From: Chryseobacterium tagetis
GTDB taxonomy: Bacteria; Bacteroidota; Bacteroidia; Flavobacteriales; Weeksellaceae
Direction of reading: 5' to 3'
Assembly (NCBI RefSeq): GCF_016735585.2
Contig: NZ_JAERSE020000004.1
Coordinates: forward strand, 62,001 to 126,000
DNA length: 64,000 bases
The position numbers were made by a program, and so were the translations under genes. Below the pieces are notes generated by a model, which was not told the origin of the DNA, did no database searches, and saw only the letters and a list, made by a program, of their open reading frames with translations. Shown here one piece after another: positions 53,747-62,319 of the stretch. Every line of letters begins with the position of its first letter. Positions within the stretch are counted from its first letter, which is position 1.

Positions 53747-53768
53747 ATTTTAATCAAATGATTAAAAT
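53747..53768. promoter_or_regulatory. TetR operator candidate
   Basis: ATTTTAATCA (53747-53756), AA, TGATTAAAAT (53759-53768): a perfect 10-base inverted repeat. It lies next to the -33 element of the tetR promoter. Confidence 0.65.
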
Positions 53769-53820
53769 ATGATTTAACGCATTTTTTATTTAAAAAAACA
53801 GATAATATTTTTAATGAACA

Positions 53821-53842
53821 ATTAGTTTAAATTAAAACTAAT
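53821..53842. promoter_or_regulatory. MarR operator candidate
   Basis: ATTAGTTT (53821-53828), six bases, AAACTAAT (53835-53842): a perfect 8-base inverted repeat. It covers the expected -33 region of the marR promoter. Confidence 0.55.
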
Positions 53843-53848
53843 TTTAAG

Positions 53849-53856
53849 TATATTTG
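53849..53856 (+). promoter_or_regulatory. -7 box of the marR gene
   Basis: TATATTTG, exact TAnnTTTG match, 56 bases before the ATG at 53913, just downstream of the palindrome at 53821-53842. Confidence 0.5.
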
Positions 53857-53912
53857 TAAGGATGAGTGATTTAAAACTCATTGTATTTTTTTCTTATTTT
53901 AATCATTAAATT

Positions 53913-54365
53913 ATGTCCTCACAAAATCAAAATATTTCTCAATTGGCACTAGAGCTGGGTTTAGCGATGAGTGAAATGAAAAGCAAACTGAGGCAAAGAA
54001 TTCAGACTAAAATGAATGAGTACGATTCCTCGCTTTCTTTTGAACTCATTGAAATTTTAGGACTCCTCTGGCGAAACGACGGAATCAACCAGCAAGAGAT
54101 CAGCAATCAGATCAGCAAAGACAAATCAAGCATCACTTATCTGATTAACAACCTGACAAAAAGAGGACTTGTAGAACGTATTGAGTACAAAAACGACCGG
54201 AGAAACAAACAGGTTTTCCTTACAGAAAATGGAAGGAAATTGATGGAAACATTATATCCATGGGCACTGGAACTTTATGAAAAAGCGGCAGGAGATCTTC
54301 ATGAAGACGAACTCAACAATGCTCTGCTCCTGATCAAAAAAATGACAACCAATCTTAATAAATAA
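53913..54365 (+). CDS. MarR-family regulator
   Basis: A 150-residue winged-helix protein. It has NQQEISNQISKDKSSITYL in the recognition helix, NLTKRGLVERIEYKNDRRNK in the wing and typical dimer helices. It probably regulates itself and the universal stress protein gene 30 bases downstream. Its divergent neighbour is tetR, with separate palindromes for each. Confidence 0.92.
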   Translation: MSSQNQNISQLALELGLAMSEMKSKLRQRIQTKMNEYDSSLSFELIEILGLLWRNDGINQQEISNQISKDKSSITYLINNLTKRGLVERIEYKNDRRNKQVFLTENGRKLMETLYPWALELYEKAAGDLHEDELNNALLLIKKMTTNLNK

Positions 54366-54395
54366 AGGCTCTTAAAGGCTAAAAATCTTTACGAA

Positions 54396-55244
54396 ATGAG
54401 AACAATACTTGTACCTGTTGACACAACATCGACCACCGAAAACGCAGTAAAGCTTTCTGCAGACTGGGCAAAGCAATACGGATATGAACACATCATCCTC
54501 TTAAAAACGAATAATGAATCTGTATTTGAATACCTGCATATCGCGGAAGGACATTCTTTCGTGAATGAAGAAAGCATCAATATGGTATTGAAAAATACAG
54601 AAGAATTACTGGAAAAACTAAGCCAGATCATCCTCGAAAAATCGCCTGAAATAAAAGTTTCGAAAGCAACTACCGATATGTCATTAATAAGAAGCATTAA
54701 TGATATTATAAAGAATCAGGAGCAAGTAGAATTAATTATTTTAGGCAGCGACGACAACACATCTGTAACTGACAGCTTCATTTCGGAGAATATTATAGAT
54801 ATCGCGAGAACGAGCCCTATAAAAACCTTAATTGTTCCTAATAATTATACGTATACTCCAATTAGAAACATTTTGATTCCTTGCGATGTTGAAAGTATTG
54901 CAAAGCTGGACAGACTGTTTCACTACAAATCGATTATCCATCAAAAAGACATTCATTTATCACTTTTAAATATCAATAAAAAAGCAAATAATGATGTTAC
55001 GGATTCAAAAAAAGAAGAGCTTGAAAAATATATTCAGGAGAATTTAAATGATATTCCGAATAGTATTCACTATTCTTATGATGAAAATATCATCAATGGC
55101 ATTTTATCTTTTGCTTCGTTAAACAAAACTGATCTGGTGATTGCATTACCCGGCAGACACAGTTTCCTTTATTACTTAGCCAACCGAAGTATATCCGAAG
55201 GAATTTACCAAAATGCCAATCAACCTGTTTTGATTTTAAAATAG
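54396..55244 (+). CDS. Universal stress protein with two UspA-type domains
   Basis: A 282-residue protein. The first UspA-like domain starts MRTILVPVDTTSTTENAVK, with the usual acidic strand (VELIILGSDDNTSVTDSFIS). The second begins NILIPCDVESIAKLDRLF and ends NANQPVLILK. ATP-binding glycines of the classical G-2X-G-9X-G(S/T) motif are weak in both halves. It is probably cotranscribed with marR. Confidence 0.87.
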   Translation: MRTILVPVDTTSTTENAVKLSADWAKQYGYEHIILLKTNNESVFEYLHIAEGHSFVNEESINMVLKNTEELLEKLSQIILEKSPEIKVSKATTDMSLIRSINDIIKNQEQVELIILGSDDNTSVTDSFISENIIDIARTSPIKTLIVPNNYTYTPIRNILIPCDVESIAKLDRLFHYKSIIHQKDIHLSLLNINKKANNDVTDSKKEELEKYIQENLNDIPNSIHYSYDENIINGILSFASLNKTDLVIALPGRHSFLYYLANRSISEGIYQNANQPVLILK

Positions 55245-55271
55245 TATATTTTATTCGCCTTTATCCAATAT

Positions 55272-55305
55272 AAATCCCCACTGTATTTCCTTACAATGGG
55301 GATTT
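55272..55305 (+). terminator. Terminator after the universal stress protein gene
   Basis: AAATCCCCA (55272-55280) pairs with TGGGGATTT (55297-55305) around a 16-base loop. Confidence 0.6.
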
Positions 55306-55321
55306 GTATTATTCGGGAAAT

Positions 55322-55351
55322 AAAAAAGCTATAAACAATGTTTATAGCTTT
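55322..55351 (-). terminator. Terminator of the tRNA-Asp transcript
   Basis: AAAGCTATAAAC (55325-55336) pairs with GTTTATAGCTTT (55340-55351). On the minus strand it is followed by a T-run. Confidence 0.75.
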
Positions 55352-55359
55352 AATTCTTG

Positions 55360-55433
55360 CGATCCGGACGGGACTCGAACCCGCGACCTCCGCCGTGACA
55401 GGGCGGCATTCTAACCAGCTGAACTACCGGATC
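55360..55433 (-). tRNA. tRNA-Asp (anticodon GTC), copy 1
   Basis: Cloverleaf of 74 bases: acceptor stem GATCCGG/CCGGATC, anticodon stem CCGCC/GGCGG around the loop CTGTCAC (anticodon GTC), and T arm with TTCGAGT. No CCA is encoded. Its sequence is identical to copy 2. Discriminator base is G. Confidence 0.95.
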
Positions 55434-55463
55434 AATTTTTTAAAGAAATTGAGAAAACTTCTG

Positions 55464-55537
55464 CGATCCGGACGGGACTCGAACCCGCGACCTCCGCCGT
55501 GACAGGGCGGCATTCTAACCAGCTGAACTACCGGATC
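55464..55537 (-). tRNA. tRNA-Asp (anticodon GTC), copy 2
   Basis: Identical 74-base sequence to copy 1, with a 104-base period. The two are separated by 30 AT-rich bases and are probably cotranscribed from the promoter at 55579-55608. This copy is the first in the transcript. Confidence 0.95.
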
Positions 55538-55578
55538 ATTTGTTTACTTTAAGGAACTTCGTTTCTTTTTTGTGATTG

Positions 55579-55608
55579 CAAAACTACGACTTTTTTCCTT
55601 ACCTGCAA
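55579..55608 (-). promoter_or_regulatory. Promoter of the tRNA-Asp pair
   Basis: Minus-strand TTG (55608-55606), 19 bases, then TAGTTTTG (55586-55579), an exact Bacteroidota consensus. It lies about 40 bases upstream of the first tRNA. Confidence 0.65.
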
Positions 55609-55616
55609 ATTATTTT

Positions 55617-55645
55617 CAAAAAAAAGCCTCCCAAAAATGGAAGGC
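55617..55645 (-). terminator. Terminator after trxA
   Basis: On the minus strand, GCCTTCC pairs with GGGAGGC (plus coordinates 55626-55632 and 55639-55645) with one mismatch, followed by a T-run. Confidence 0.65.
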
Positions 55646-55667
55646 ATTCATTATCAAAGTTATTTTT

Positions 55668-55985
55668 TTACAAGTGTGCGCTTAATTTTTCAGCGATTAC
55701 TTCTTTTGGAGTTACTCCAACCAATTTGTCAACTACTTCACCATTTTTGAAAATTAAAACAGTAGGGATATTTCTGATACCATATTGCATAGAAATTTCC
55801 TGGTTGTTGTCTACATCTACTTTCCCAACTACAGCTTTTCCTTCAAAATCTGTTGCTACTTCTTCGATGATTGGTCCCAACGTTCTGCATGGTCCGCACC
55901 ATACTGCCCAAAAGTCTACTAATACCGGCTTATCTGATTTTAAAACCGTTTCCTGAAATGAGCTATCTGTAATTTCTAAAGCCAT
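55668..55985 (-). CDS. trxA: Thioredoxin TrxA
   Basis: A 105-residue cytoplasmic thioredoxin. The active site WCGPC carries Cys30 and Cys33 (FWAVWCGPCRTLGP). The cis-proline segment is RNIPTVLIFKNGE. The family reduces protein disulfides. A -7 box TAATTTTG (minus strand, plus 56043-56050) lies upstream. It is monocistronic. Confidence 0.95.
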   Translation of the reverse strand: MALEITDSSFQETVLKSDKPVLVDFWAVWCGPCRTLGPIIEEVATDFEGKAVVGKVDVDNNQEISMQYGIRNIPTVLIFKNGEVVDKLVGVTPKEVIAEKLSAHL

Positions 55986-56069
55986 TTTGTTTCTTTTATT
56001 TTAATTAATATTATATTCTTTTATTTTCCTTTAATGGATAGTCAAAATTACGATTTTTGAGTAATAGAC

Positions 56070-57245
56070 CTATCTATGCTCAACATTTGTATTTTCTATA
56101 ACGAAATCTTTAGAAATTTCTTTCAAAGCGGTTACCAGAGCATCAATATCTTCTTTAGTCGTTAAATGACTGAAAGAGATACGAAGCGGCGTACAGTGAT
56201 CCATTTCATCTTCAGATAAAACCATCATCATCACCATTGAAGGTTTTGACGCTCCCGAAGAACATGCGCTTCCCTGAGAAATAGCAATTCCTTTCATATC
56301 TAACTGAAGCCCGATCAAAGGGTTTTTATAAGGTAATAAAGCACTTAAAACAGTGTAAAGACTATTTTCCTTCTCTGCACTTCTTCCGTTGAATTTAATC
56401 CCCGGAATTTCTGCTGTAAGTCTTTCTTCTGCATAGCTTTTTATTACCTGCATCTGATTAGTGTATGCTTCCATATTGTTTAAAGAAAGTTCTAACGCTT
56501 TTCCTAAACCTACGATTCCTGCAACGTTTTCAGTTCCGGCTCTCAAACTTCTTTCCTGAGGACCTCCTGTAATTATTCCTTTTAACCCGCTTGCCTTTCT
56601 GATAAAAGCAAAGCCAACTCCTTTCGGCCCATGGAATTTGTGAGCACTGCAAGATGCAAAATCAACCTGAATATCAGAGAAATCTAAGTTCATGTGAGCC
56701 ATTGTCTGTACCGTATCTGAATGGAAAAGAGCATTGTGAGCTTTGCACATTTCCGCAACTTTTTTAATGTCCATCAGGTTTCCGATCTCATTATTGGCAT
56801 GCATCAGGGTAACCAATGTTTTTTTATCTGAAGCTTTTAAAAGTTCTTCAAGTTTATTAAGATCAATATCTCCTTTTTCGTTCGGGCGAATGTAATTTAC
56901 TTCAACTCCTTTTCTGCTTTTCATATCCAGAACACTTTCAGAAACACATTTGTGCTCTAAAGGAGAACTGATAATTCTTTCTACACCAAGGTGCTCAACA
57001 CTTGATTTGATAATCATATTGTTAGACTCCGTTCCGCAAGAAGTAAAAATAATTTCAGCGGGAGTTACATGAAGATAATCAGCAACCTGTCTTCTTACGT
57101 TTTCGATAAGAATTTTCGCTTCCTGTCCAAAACTGTGTGTAGAAGAAGGGTTACCAAAATTCATTTTCATGGTAGCTACCATAGCATCGATCACTTCTTC
57201 AGAAAGAGGTGTAGTTGCAGCGTTATCAAGATATATTTTGTTCAT
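56070..57245 (-). CDS. Cysteine desulfurase (NifS/IscS-like)
   Basis: A 391-residue PLP enzyme that frees sulfur from cysteine for iron-sulfur clusters and other thio-cofactors. The PLP lysine is Lys203 (SAHKFHGPKG), the persulfide-forming Cys is 328 (GSACSSG), and DNAATTP at the start is typical. It lies 2 bases after the PrcB-like lipoprotein gene. No IscU or SufBCD gene is adjacent. Since the class (IscS, SufS or NifS) is not decided, no symbol is given. Confidence 0.92.
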   Translation of the reverse strand: MNKIYLDNAATTPLSEEVIDAMVATMKMNFGNPSSTHSFGQEAKILIENVRRQVADYLHVTPAEIIFTSCGTESNNMIIKSSVEHLGVERIISSPLEHKCVSESVLDMKSRKGVEVNYIRPNEKGDIDLNKLEELLKASDKKTLVTLMHANNEIGNLMDIKKVAEMCKAHNALFHSDTVQTMAHMNLDFSDIQVDFASCSAHKFHGPKGVGFAFIRKASGLKGIITGGPQERSLRAGTENVAGIVGLGKALELSLNNMEAYTNQMQVIKSYAEERLTAEIPGIKFNGRSAEKENSLYTVLSALLPYKNPLIGLQLDMKGIAISQGSACSSGASKPSMVMMMVLSEDEMDHCTPLRISFSHLTTKEDIDALVTALKEISKDFVIENTNVEHR

Positions 57246-57247
57246 TT

Positions 57248-57715
57248 TTATTTTGAAGATTTTATTTCTATAGCGTTAAAATTATAATTGGAGGGAACCG
57301 TAAAAATCACATAAGGATTCGAGATCACCTGTATTTCCATTCCTCCTCGCTCTACATAAGGTACTTCTACCTGTAAAACATTTTCTTTTACTGAGATTTT
57401 TTTAATTTCAGTCACTCTGTGATCTCCCGCCCTGAAAGTTCCCAGATTATAAAGAACCACTTTTTGATCTTTTGGAAACTTTGGAGCCTGCGCTGCAGGT
57501 TCGCTGCCATCACTTATTACAACAACAGAATTTCCTTTCAGAGCTTTCTGAAATTCCTGTTCATTTTTAATAATGCTAAATTCAACTTTTCCTGTTCCAC
57601 CTTGGGATTCGGAAGCTAAAATTTGGGGTTGTGTCTGCATGTCTGAAGTCTTTTGAGAAGGTGTACTTGTACAACTCATCACGGAAGCCCAACATACGAT
57701 AAGCAGCTTTTTCAT
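57248..57715 (-). CDS. Lipoprotein with PrcB-like C-terminal domain
   Basis: A 155-residue lipoprotein from the ATG at 57715; MKKLLIVCWASVMSCTST has lipobox VMSC. The C-terminal region, VVLYNLGTFRAGDHRVTE and ISVKENVLQVEVPYVERG, resembles the PrcB_C domain of a Treponema protease complex subunit, but weakly. It is located between the HAD phosphatase and the cysteine desulfurase in one run of genes. Confidence 0.68.
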   Translation of the reverse strand: MKKLLIVCWASVMSCTSTPSQKTSDMQTQPQILASESQGGTGKVEFSIIKNEQEFQKALKGNSVVVISDGSEPAAQAPKFPKDQKVVLYNLGTFRAGDHRVTEIKKISVKENVLQVEVPYVERGGMEIQVISNPYVIFTVPSNYNFNAIEIKSSK

Positions 57716-57738
57716 TTTTACATTTTTACCTGCCAAAA

Positions 57739-58326
57739 TTAGTGAAAAAATTGGTAATGTCCTTCATTTGCCCATTTTAGCATCGGTTTGTCACCGGAGG
57801 TATCTCCGAAGGCTATTATTTTATCGTATTTCTTGTCGTTGATCTGCTCTTTTATTCTTTCCAGCTTCTCTTTTCCGTTACAGTTTTTTCCTACAAAATT
57901 TCCTGTAAAAATTCCGTTTTTAAACTCTGCACGTGTGGAAACCAGCTGCATTTGGAATGCATCGGCAAAAGGCTTAGTCCAAATATCCAGTGAGGCGGTA
58001 ACCAATAAACTTTGTGTATTGTTTCTATCGATATTATTAATAAAATCCAAAGCATTTTCTCTCACAATTTTAGGATAATGATGATCAAAGAACTGCTTAG
58101 ATTTTTTCTCAATTTTTTCCTGAGACTGCCCTTTTAAAATGGAACCAATGAAACTTTTCTTCACCTTTTCGGCATGGGCAAGTTTCAGCTTTAACAGTAT
58201 AAAAAGCGGCACATGTTTCAAAAACTGCATGTGGTATTTGACAGGATTGTAGAACTTAAGATACATAAACATCGTATCCTTATAAGTAAGTGTTCCGTCA
58301 AAATCAAAACAATACAATTTTTTCAT
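57739..58326 (-). CDS. HAD-IB family phosphatase (SerB-like)
   Basis: A 195-residue HAD enzyme. Motif I is FDFDGTLTY (nucleophile Asp), motif II VTASLDIW, motif III with Lys, and motif IV FGDTSGDKPML. Similar phosphatases act in phosphoserine and prenyl-phospho-sugar pathways. It lies 239 bases after the DprE2-like gene and may take part in that pathway, as Rv3807c is thought to do in mycobacteria, which is inference. Confidence 0.85.
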   Translation of the reverse strand: MKKLYCFDFDGTLTYKDTMFMYLKFYNPVKYHMQFLKHVPLFILLKLKLAHAEKVKKSFIGSILKGQSQEKIEKKSKQFFDHHYPKIVRENALDFINNIDRNNTQSLLVTASLDIWTKPFADAFQMQLVSTRAEFKNGIFTGNFVGKNCNGKEKLERIKEQINDKKYDKIIAFGDTSGDKPMLKWANEGHYQFFH

Positions 58327-58565
58327 AAATCTATGGCTTAGGAGAAATTTACGAGTTATTAATTAAAGCATTGATAACTCAACAATCAAAAATAAGCAAA
58401 TTATTAAAAACAAGATCATAGATAATTCTGAAAAATAAATTCGGCCGTGGTCAATGTATTAGCTTAAAATTTCCCTTATTTCCAAAAATTAAAAGTAAAC
58501 CAGATTATTAGACAGAATAAAAAATAAAAAGATTAATTAAAAATAAATTGGATGTATCTATAATC

Positions 58566-59291
58566 CTAAAGCTTTAATTTCTTAAATATAAACTCAGGAA
58601 TGTTTCTAATGATCATCATAATAATACCCCAAATCGGTAAAACATAAGCTGTGTTCTTCTGTTTTCTGAATGCTTTATAGATACAGTCTGCAGCCTGCTT
58701 TGGAGTCGCTGTAAGCTTAGGATTCAAAGGTAATCCTTCTGTCATTTTCGTTGCCATAAAACCCGGCTTTATAGTAATGACATGCACTTTTTTATCAAAA
58801 AGATAATTTCTCAATCCGCTTAGATAAGCGGTAAAAGCGGCTTTTGCACTTCCGTAAATAAAGTTACTTTGTCTGCCACGATCTCCTGCTACAGAAGAAA
58901 GTCCTATAATCGTTCCCGATCTTCTGTTTTCAAATTTATGAGCAAAATAATTGATTACAGGAACCAGTTTCGAGTAATTGACGTCTATAATCTTCTGTGT
59001 ATTTTTATTGTCATACAATCCTTCTTCAGTTCCTTCTCCCAGATATCCTATTGCACAAAACAATACCGTTGAATTGATATTTTCAAATGCATTATAATCT
59101 ATTTCTTTCGTAAGATCCAGTTCAATGATTTCTGATTGTTGCAGAAATTTCACATCAATATGTCTGGCAAATCTCTCTGTGGTCTCTTTATTTGAGGTAA
59201 AAAGATAGATTTTTTCGAATTTCTCTCCTTCCTGCAGTGCTTTTTCTACAAATGCCTGTGCAACTTCAGATGTACTTCCTAAAACGATCAT
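58566..59291 (-). CDS. SDR-family reductase, DprE2-like
   Basis: A 241-residue short-chain dehydrogenase. The nucleotide-binding start MIVLGSTSEVAQAFVE replaces the usual TGxxxGxG. The catalytic YxxxK is YGSAK with Ser in IGLSSVAGDRG upstream. DprE2 reduces decaprenylphospho-2-keto-ribose to the arabinose form in mycobacteria (family knowledge). It overlaps the preceding DprE1-like gene by 4 bases, supporting coupled expression. Confidence 0.85.
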   Translation of the reverse strand: MIVLGSTSEVAQAFVEKALQEGEKFEKIYLFTSNKETTERFARHIDVKFLQQSEIIELDLTKEIDYNAFENINSTVLFCAIGYLGEGTEEGLYDNKNTQKIIDVNYSKLVPVINYFAHKFENRRSGTIIGLSSVAGDRGRQSNFIYGSAKAAFTAYLSGLRNYLFDKKVHVITIKPGFMATKMTEGLPLNPKLTATPKQAADCIYKAFRKQKNTAYVLPIWGIIMMIIRNIPEFIFKKLKL

Positions 59292-60613
59292 GAGTTTTGA
59301 TTATTATTAACAATTCTTTTATGCTGCAAAGACACAAATTTTGAATTCTGAATATTTTTTAGATAATTCGTCAGTGATGATTTACTCATACTGTCTTTGG
59401 TAAGGTAAATTCTGCCCCCAAATTCCTGAACGATCTGGTCAAGCTGAGCAACCAATGCTTTAAGTTTTGAATTCACTCTGAAATCTAGCGCCAAAGTATA
59501 TCCTTCGATAGGAAAAGAGTTATAAGCTTCCGGATTATTTTTGCCGAAAAGTTTTAGAACGGCTAAAAAAGAACCGTTTCCGCTTCTGGCAATCGTTTCC
59601 AGAATTTTTTTCATTCCTTCTTTACCCTTTTCTTTAGGAATAACCATCTGATATTGGATAAATCCTGATTTACCGTAGATTTTATTCCAGTCTCTTACTA
59701 CATCTAAAGGGTAAAAAAACGTTTCGTAGTCAACTATATTTTTAACTTCTTTTTTAGTCTGTTTTTTATAATACAGCAGATTAAAAATCTTTACGGTAAG
59801 CTTATTTAAAACAAAACCCGGAAAATAAAAAGGAACTGTGGGTTCAAACTTTTTCTTTAATCGTAAAGGCTTTTCTTTAAAATTCTGAGGAAGCTCATGC
59901 TGAAAAGCGTGTTCTCCTCTCATTAAGATACTTTTCCCTATGTTTTTTCCTGTCTGAAGGCAATCGATCCAGGCTACGTTGTAAGTCCAGCTTTCACTTT
60001 CGTCAAATAATTTGAAGATCTCATCTAGGTTTTCTGCTTTAATGCTTTCCTGACGGATGTAAGCAGATTCTATATTCTTAAGTTTAAATTTAGCCGAAAG
60101 AATAATTCCTGTAAGTCCCATTCCTCCAATGGTCGCCCAAAACTTTTCTGAGTTTTCGTCTCTGGAGCAAGTAATGATCTCACCATTTTCAATCATTAAT
60201 TTAAATTCCAGCACATATTCTGAAAAACATCCTTCTGCGTGATGGTTCTTCCCGTGAACATCTGAAGCTATTGCTCCCCCTACAGAAACGAATTTCGTTC
60301 CGGGAGTTACATATAAAAAATAGCCCTGCGGAACGGAGATTTCCAATACTTCAGAAAGCAAAACTCCAGATTCGCATTCAATAATCCCGTTTAAACGATC
60401 AAAGCTGATGAATTTATTTAATTTTTTTGTTGAAAAAATATTTTCGCCTAACGAAGCATCTCCATAGCATCTTCCGTTTCCTCTTGCTATTACTTCATTT
60501 CGAGTCAGTATAAAATCTTTGATTTTTGTAAAACTATCATCCGATTTCATCTCTTTTTCTACTACCGGAAAGTTTCCCCAGTTGGTAACCTTTTGTACGA
60601 AATTTGGCTTCAT
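59288..60613 (-). CDS. FAD-binding oxidoreductase, DprE1-like
   Basis: A 441-residue flavoenzyme of the DprE1 (decaprenylphosphoryl-ribose 2'-oxidase) type. The FAD site includes GRCYGDASLG (47-56) and HGKNHH (120-125), and Lys406 in YLTKDS corresponds to catalytic Lys418 of DprE1. The residue matching drug-target Cys387 is Ala375 (GYTLALDF). WIDCLQTGKNIGKSILMRG also resembles DprE1. It overlaps UbiA by 4 bases. Confidence 0.9.
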   Translation of the reverse strand: MKPNFVQKVTNWGNFPVVEKEMKSDDSFTKIKDFILTRNEVIARGNGRCYGDASLGENIFSTKKLNKFISFDRLNGIIECESGVLLSEVLEISVPQGYFLYVTPGTKFVSVGGAIASDVHGKNHHAEGCFSEYVLEFKLMIENGEIITCSRDENSEKFWATIGGMGLTGIILSAKFKLKNIESAYIRQESIKAENLDEIFKLFDESESWTYNVAWIDCLQTGKNIGKSILMRGEHAFQHELPQNFKEKPLRLKKKFEPTVPFYFPGFVLNKLTVKIFNLLYYKKQTKKEVKNIVDYETFFYPLDVVRDWNKIYGKSGFIQYQMVIPKEKGKEGMKKILETIARSGNGSFLAVLKLFGKNNPEAYNSFPIEGYTLALDFRVNSKLKALVAQLDQIVQEFGGRIYLTKDSMSKSSLTNYLKNIQNSKFVSLQHKRIVNNNQNS

Positions 60614-61497
60614 TTTTTAAAGTAGATTAAAATTAAAAATGCAGCAACCCATAATATTAAAGTTACCTGTATATATCTGTCTCTGTAAACAATTTTTGTA
60701 GGCGATTCTGTTCTGTTGTATACTAAAGTCTGTTGTAAATACCTTAAAAAAGCAAATACAACAAATATCACCGTATAAAATACCGCCGAATGCAGTTTCA
60801 TCTGAATTTCCGGAGATAGGGTGAACATGAGGTAACAAACAATGGCCAAAGCTACAGAAATGGAAAGTGCAATATCTGCAAACTGAACATTATAGCCATC
60901 CAAAGCTCTTCTGGTCTTCCCCGAAACCTGTGCATTGATAAGTTCTCCTCTACGTTTCCCGATTGCCAATACCAAAGCCAAAACGAACGTCAATAGGATT
61001 GCCCATTGAGAAATTTTGATCCCAGTAATATAACCTCCAGCTAAAACTCTCAATACAAAACCGGTTGCGATAATAAAAATATCTACAATGGGAACATGCT
61101 TCAGTTTAAAAGTATAGGCTAAGTTCATCACGAGATAGGCAGCAATAATCAGAGCAAACTTCCATAAGATCTGATGAAAGTATATTTGCGCGACAAATAC
61201 CAGCAAAATATCTGCAATGAATAAACCGGCCAGAATCCCCAACGCTTTTGTTTTAGAAATTGCACCGCTCGCTAATGGGCGTCTTCTTTTTTCCGGATGT
61301 TTTTTATCGGCTTCAATATCATTGTAATCATTTAGGATATACACTGTACTGGCCGCCAAGGAAAAAATGATAAATGCAAAAATACTTTTAGTAAGTAAAT
61401 CCAGATTCTGAATATTACCTGAGAAAAAAAGGGGAACAAATACAAACAGGTTTTTTACCCATTGTTCTACTCTAAGTAGTTTTAAATATTTCTTCAT
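60610..61497 (-). CDS. UbiA-family prenyltransferase, DPPR synthase-like
   Basis: A 295-residue polytopic membrane enzyme. The Asp-rich NDYNDIEADKKHPEKRRRPL motif near residue 55 binds the prenyl phosphate. The protein resembles decaprenyl-phosphate phosphoribosyltransferase (Rv3806c), the first step before DprE1/DprE2. A DprE1-like gene follows with a 4-base overlap. Helix pattern: eight to nine membrane segments. The lipid and sugar substrates are inferred from neighbours. Confidence 0.88.
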   Translation of the reverse strand: MKKYLKLLRVEQWVKNLFVFVPLFFSGNIQNLDLLTKSIFAFIIFSLAASTVYILNDYNDIEADKKHPEKRRRPLASGAISKTKALGILAGLFIADILLVFVAQIYFHQILWKFALIIAAYLVMNLAYTFKLKHVPIVDIFIIATGFVLRVLAGGYITGIKISQWAILLTFVLALVLAIGKRRGELINAQVSGKTRRALDGYNVQFADIALSISVALAIVCYLMFTLSPEIQMKLHSAVFYTVIFVVFAFLRYLQQTLVYNRTESPTKIVYRDRYIQVTLILWVAAFLILIYFKK

Positions 61498-61550
61498 TTA
61501 TGTTGTTTCAGTTGCAAAAATAGAAATTTTAAAATTGATTGGTATAAAAA

Positions 61551-61575
61551 TACAAAAAAACCGCTGAAGCGGTTT
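61551..61575. terminator. Terminator after the OmpA-family gene
   Basis: AAACCGCT (61558-61565) pairs with AGCGGTTT (61568-61575). On the minus strand a T-run follows. Located between ubiA and the OmpA gene. Confidence 0.75.
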
Positions 61576-61608
61576 CTTTGTTACAACATTTATGTTTTAA
61601 TTTTCAAA

Positions 61609-62298
61609 CTACTGCCCTTGTTGAGCATCGTTGATCATTTTCTCATTTGCAGTAATTGCAAATTCTACTCTACGGTTTTTAGCTCTACCCTCTTCGGTAT
61701 CGTTTGATGCAACCGGCATACTTTCACCTTCACCTAAGGCAAATAGTCTGCTGGAAGCTATCCCTTTACCAGATAAATATGCTTTTACAGCATTCGCTCT
61801 TCTCTCAGAAAGTTTCATATTATAGTCATCAGCACCTTTACTGTCTGTATGACCATAGATATTAATATTTGTATCAGGATTGTTGATCAAAACCTGAGCA
61901 AGTTTATCTAAGTTAGTAATAGATGCAGGTTTTAGGTTTGAAGAATCAAAATCAAAGTTTACAATACTTTCATTCAGTGTAATTTTGATACCGTCTCCTA
62001 CTCTTTCTACTTCAGCACCAGGTAAAGTTTCTTTAATTTCTCTGGCCTGTTTGTCCATTTTATTACCGATTACGTTACCGGCAACACCACCGATCACACC
62101 TCCTAAAACAGCTCCTAAGGCTGCGTTTTTACCTTTTCCAACGTTATTACCTAAAATACCTCCGATAATTGCTCCGGATGCAGCACCTACAGCGGTACCT
62201 CTTTGTTGGTGGTTAGAATTCTGTACTGCTTCACAACTTGTCAGTAATAAAGCTGATGATAAGAAAAGAGCTCCGATATATGTTTTTGTAAATTTCAT
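61609..62298 (-). CDS. OmpA-family lipoprotein with glycine zipper
   Basis: A 229-residue envelope protein. Lipobox LTSC, then a glycine-zipper region (GGILGNNVGKGKNAALGAVL) and an OmpA-like peptidoglycan-binding domain with INIYGHTDSKGADDYNMKLS and RRANAVKAYLSGKGI. It resembles YiaD. It starts 21 bases after the lipocalin-like gene and ends at a terminator. Confidence 0.9.
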   Translation of the reverse strand: MKFTKTYIGALFLSSALLLTSCEAVQNSNHQQRGTAVGAASGAIIGGILGNNVGKGKNAALGAVLGGVIGGVAGNVIGNKMDKQAREIKETLPGAEVERVGDGIKITLNESIVNFDFDSSNLKPASITNLDKLAQVLINNPDTNINIYGHTDSKGADDYNMKLSERRANAVKAYLSGKGIASSRLFALGEGESMPVASNDTEEGRAKNRRVEFAITANEKMINDAQQGQ

Positions 62299-62319
62299 TT
62301 TATTTATATTTAAGTTAAA

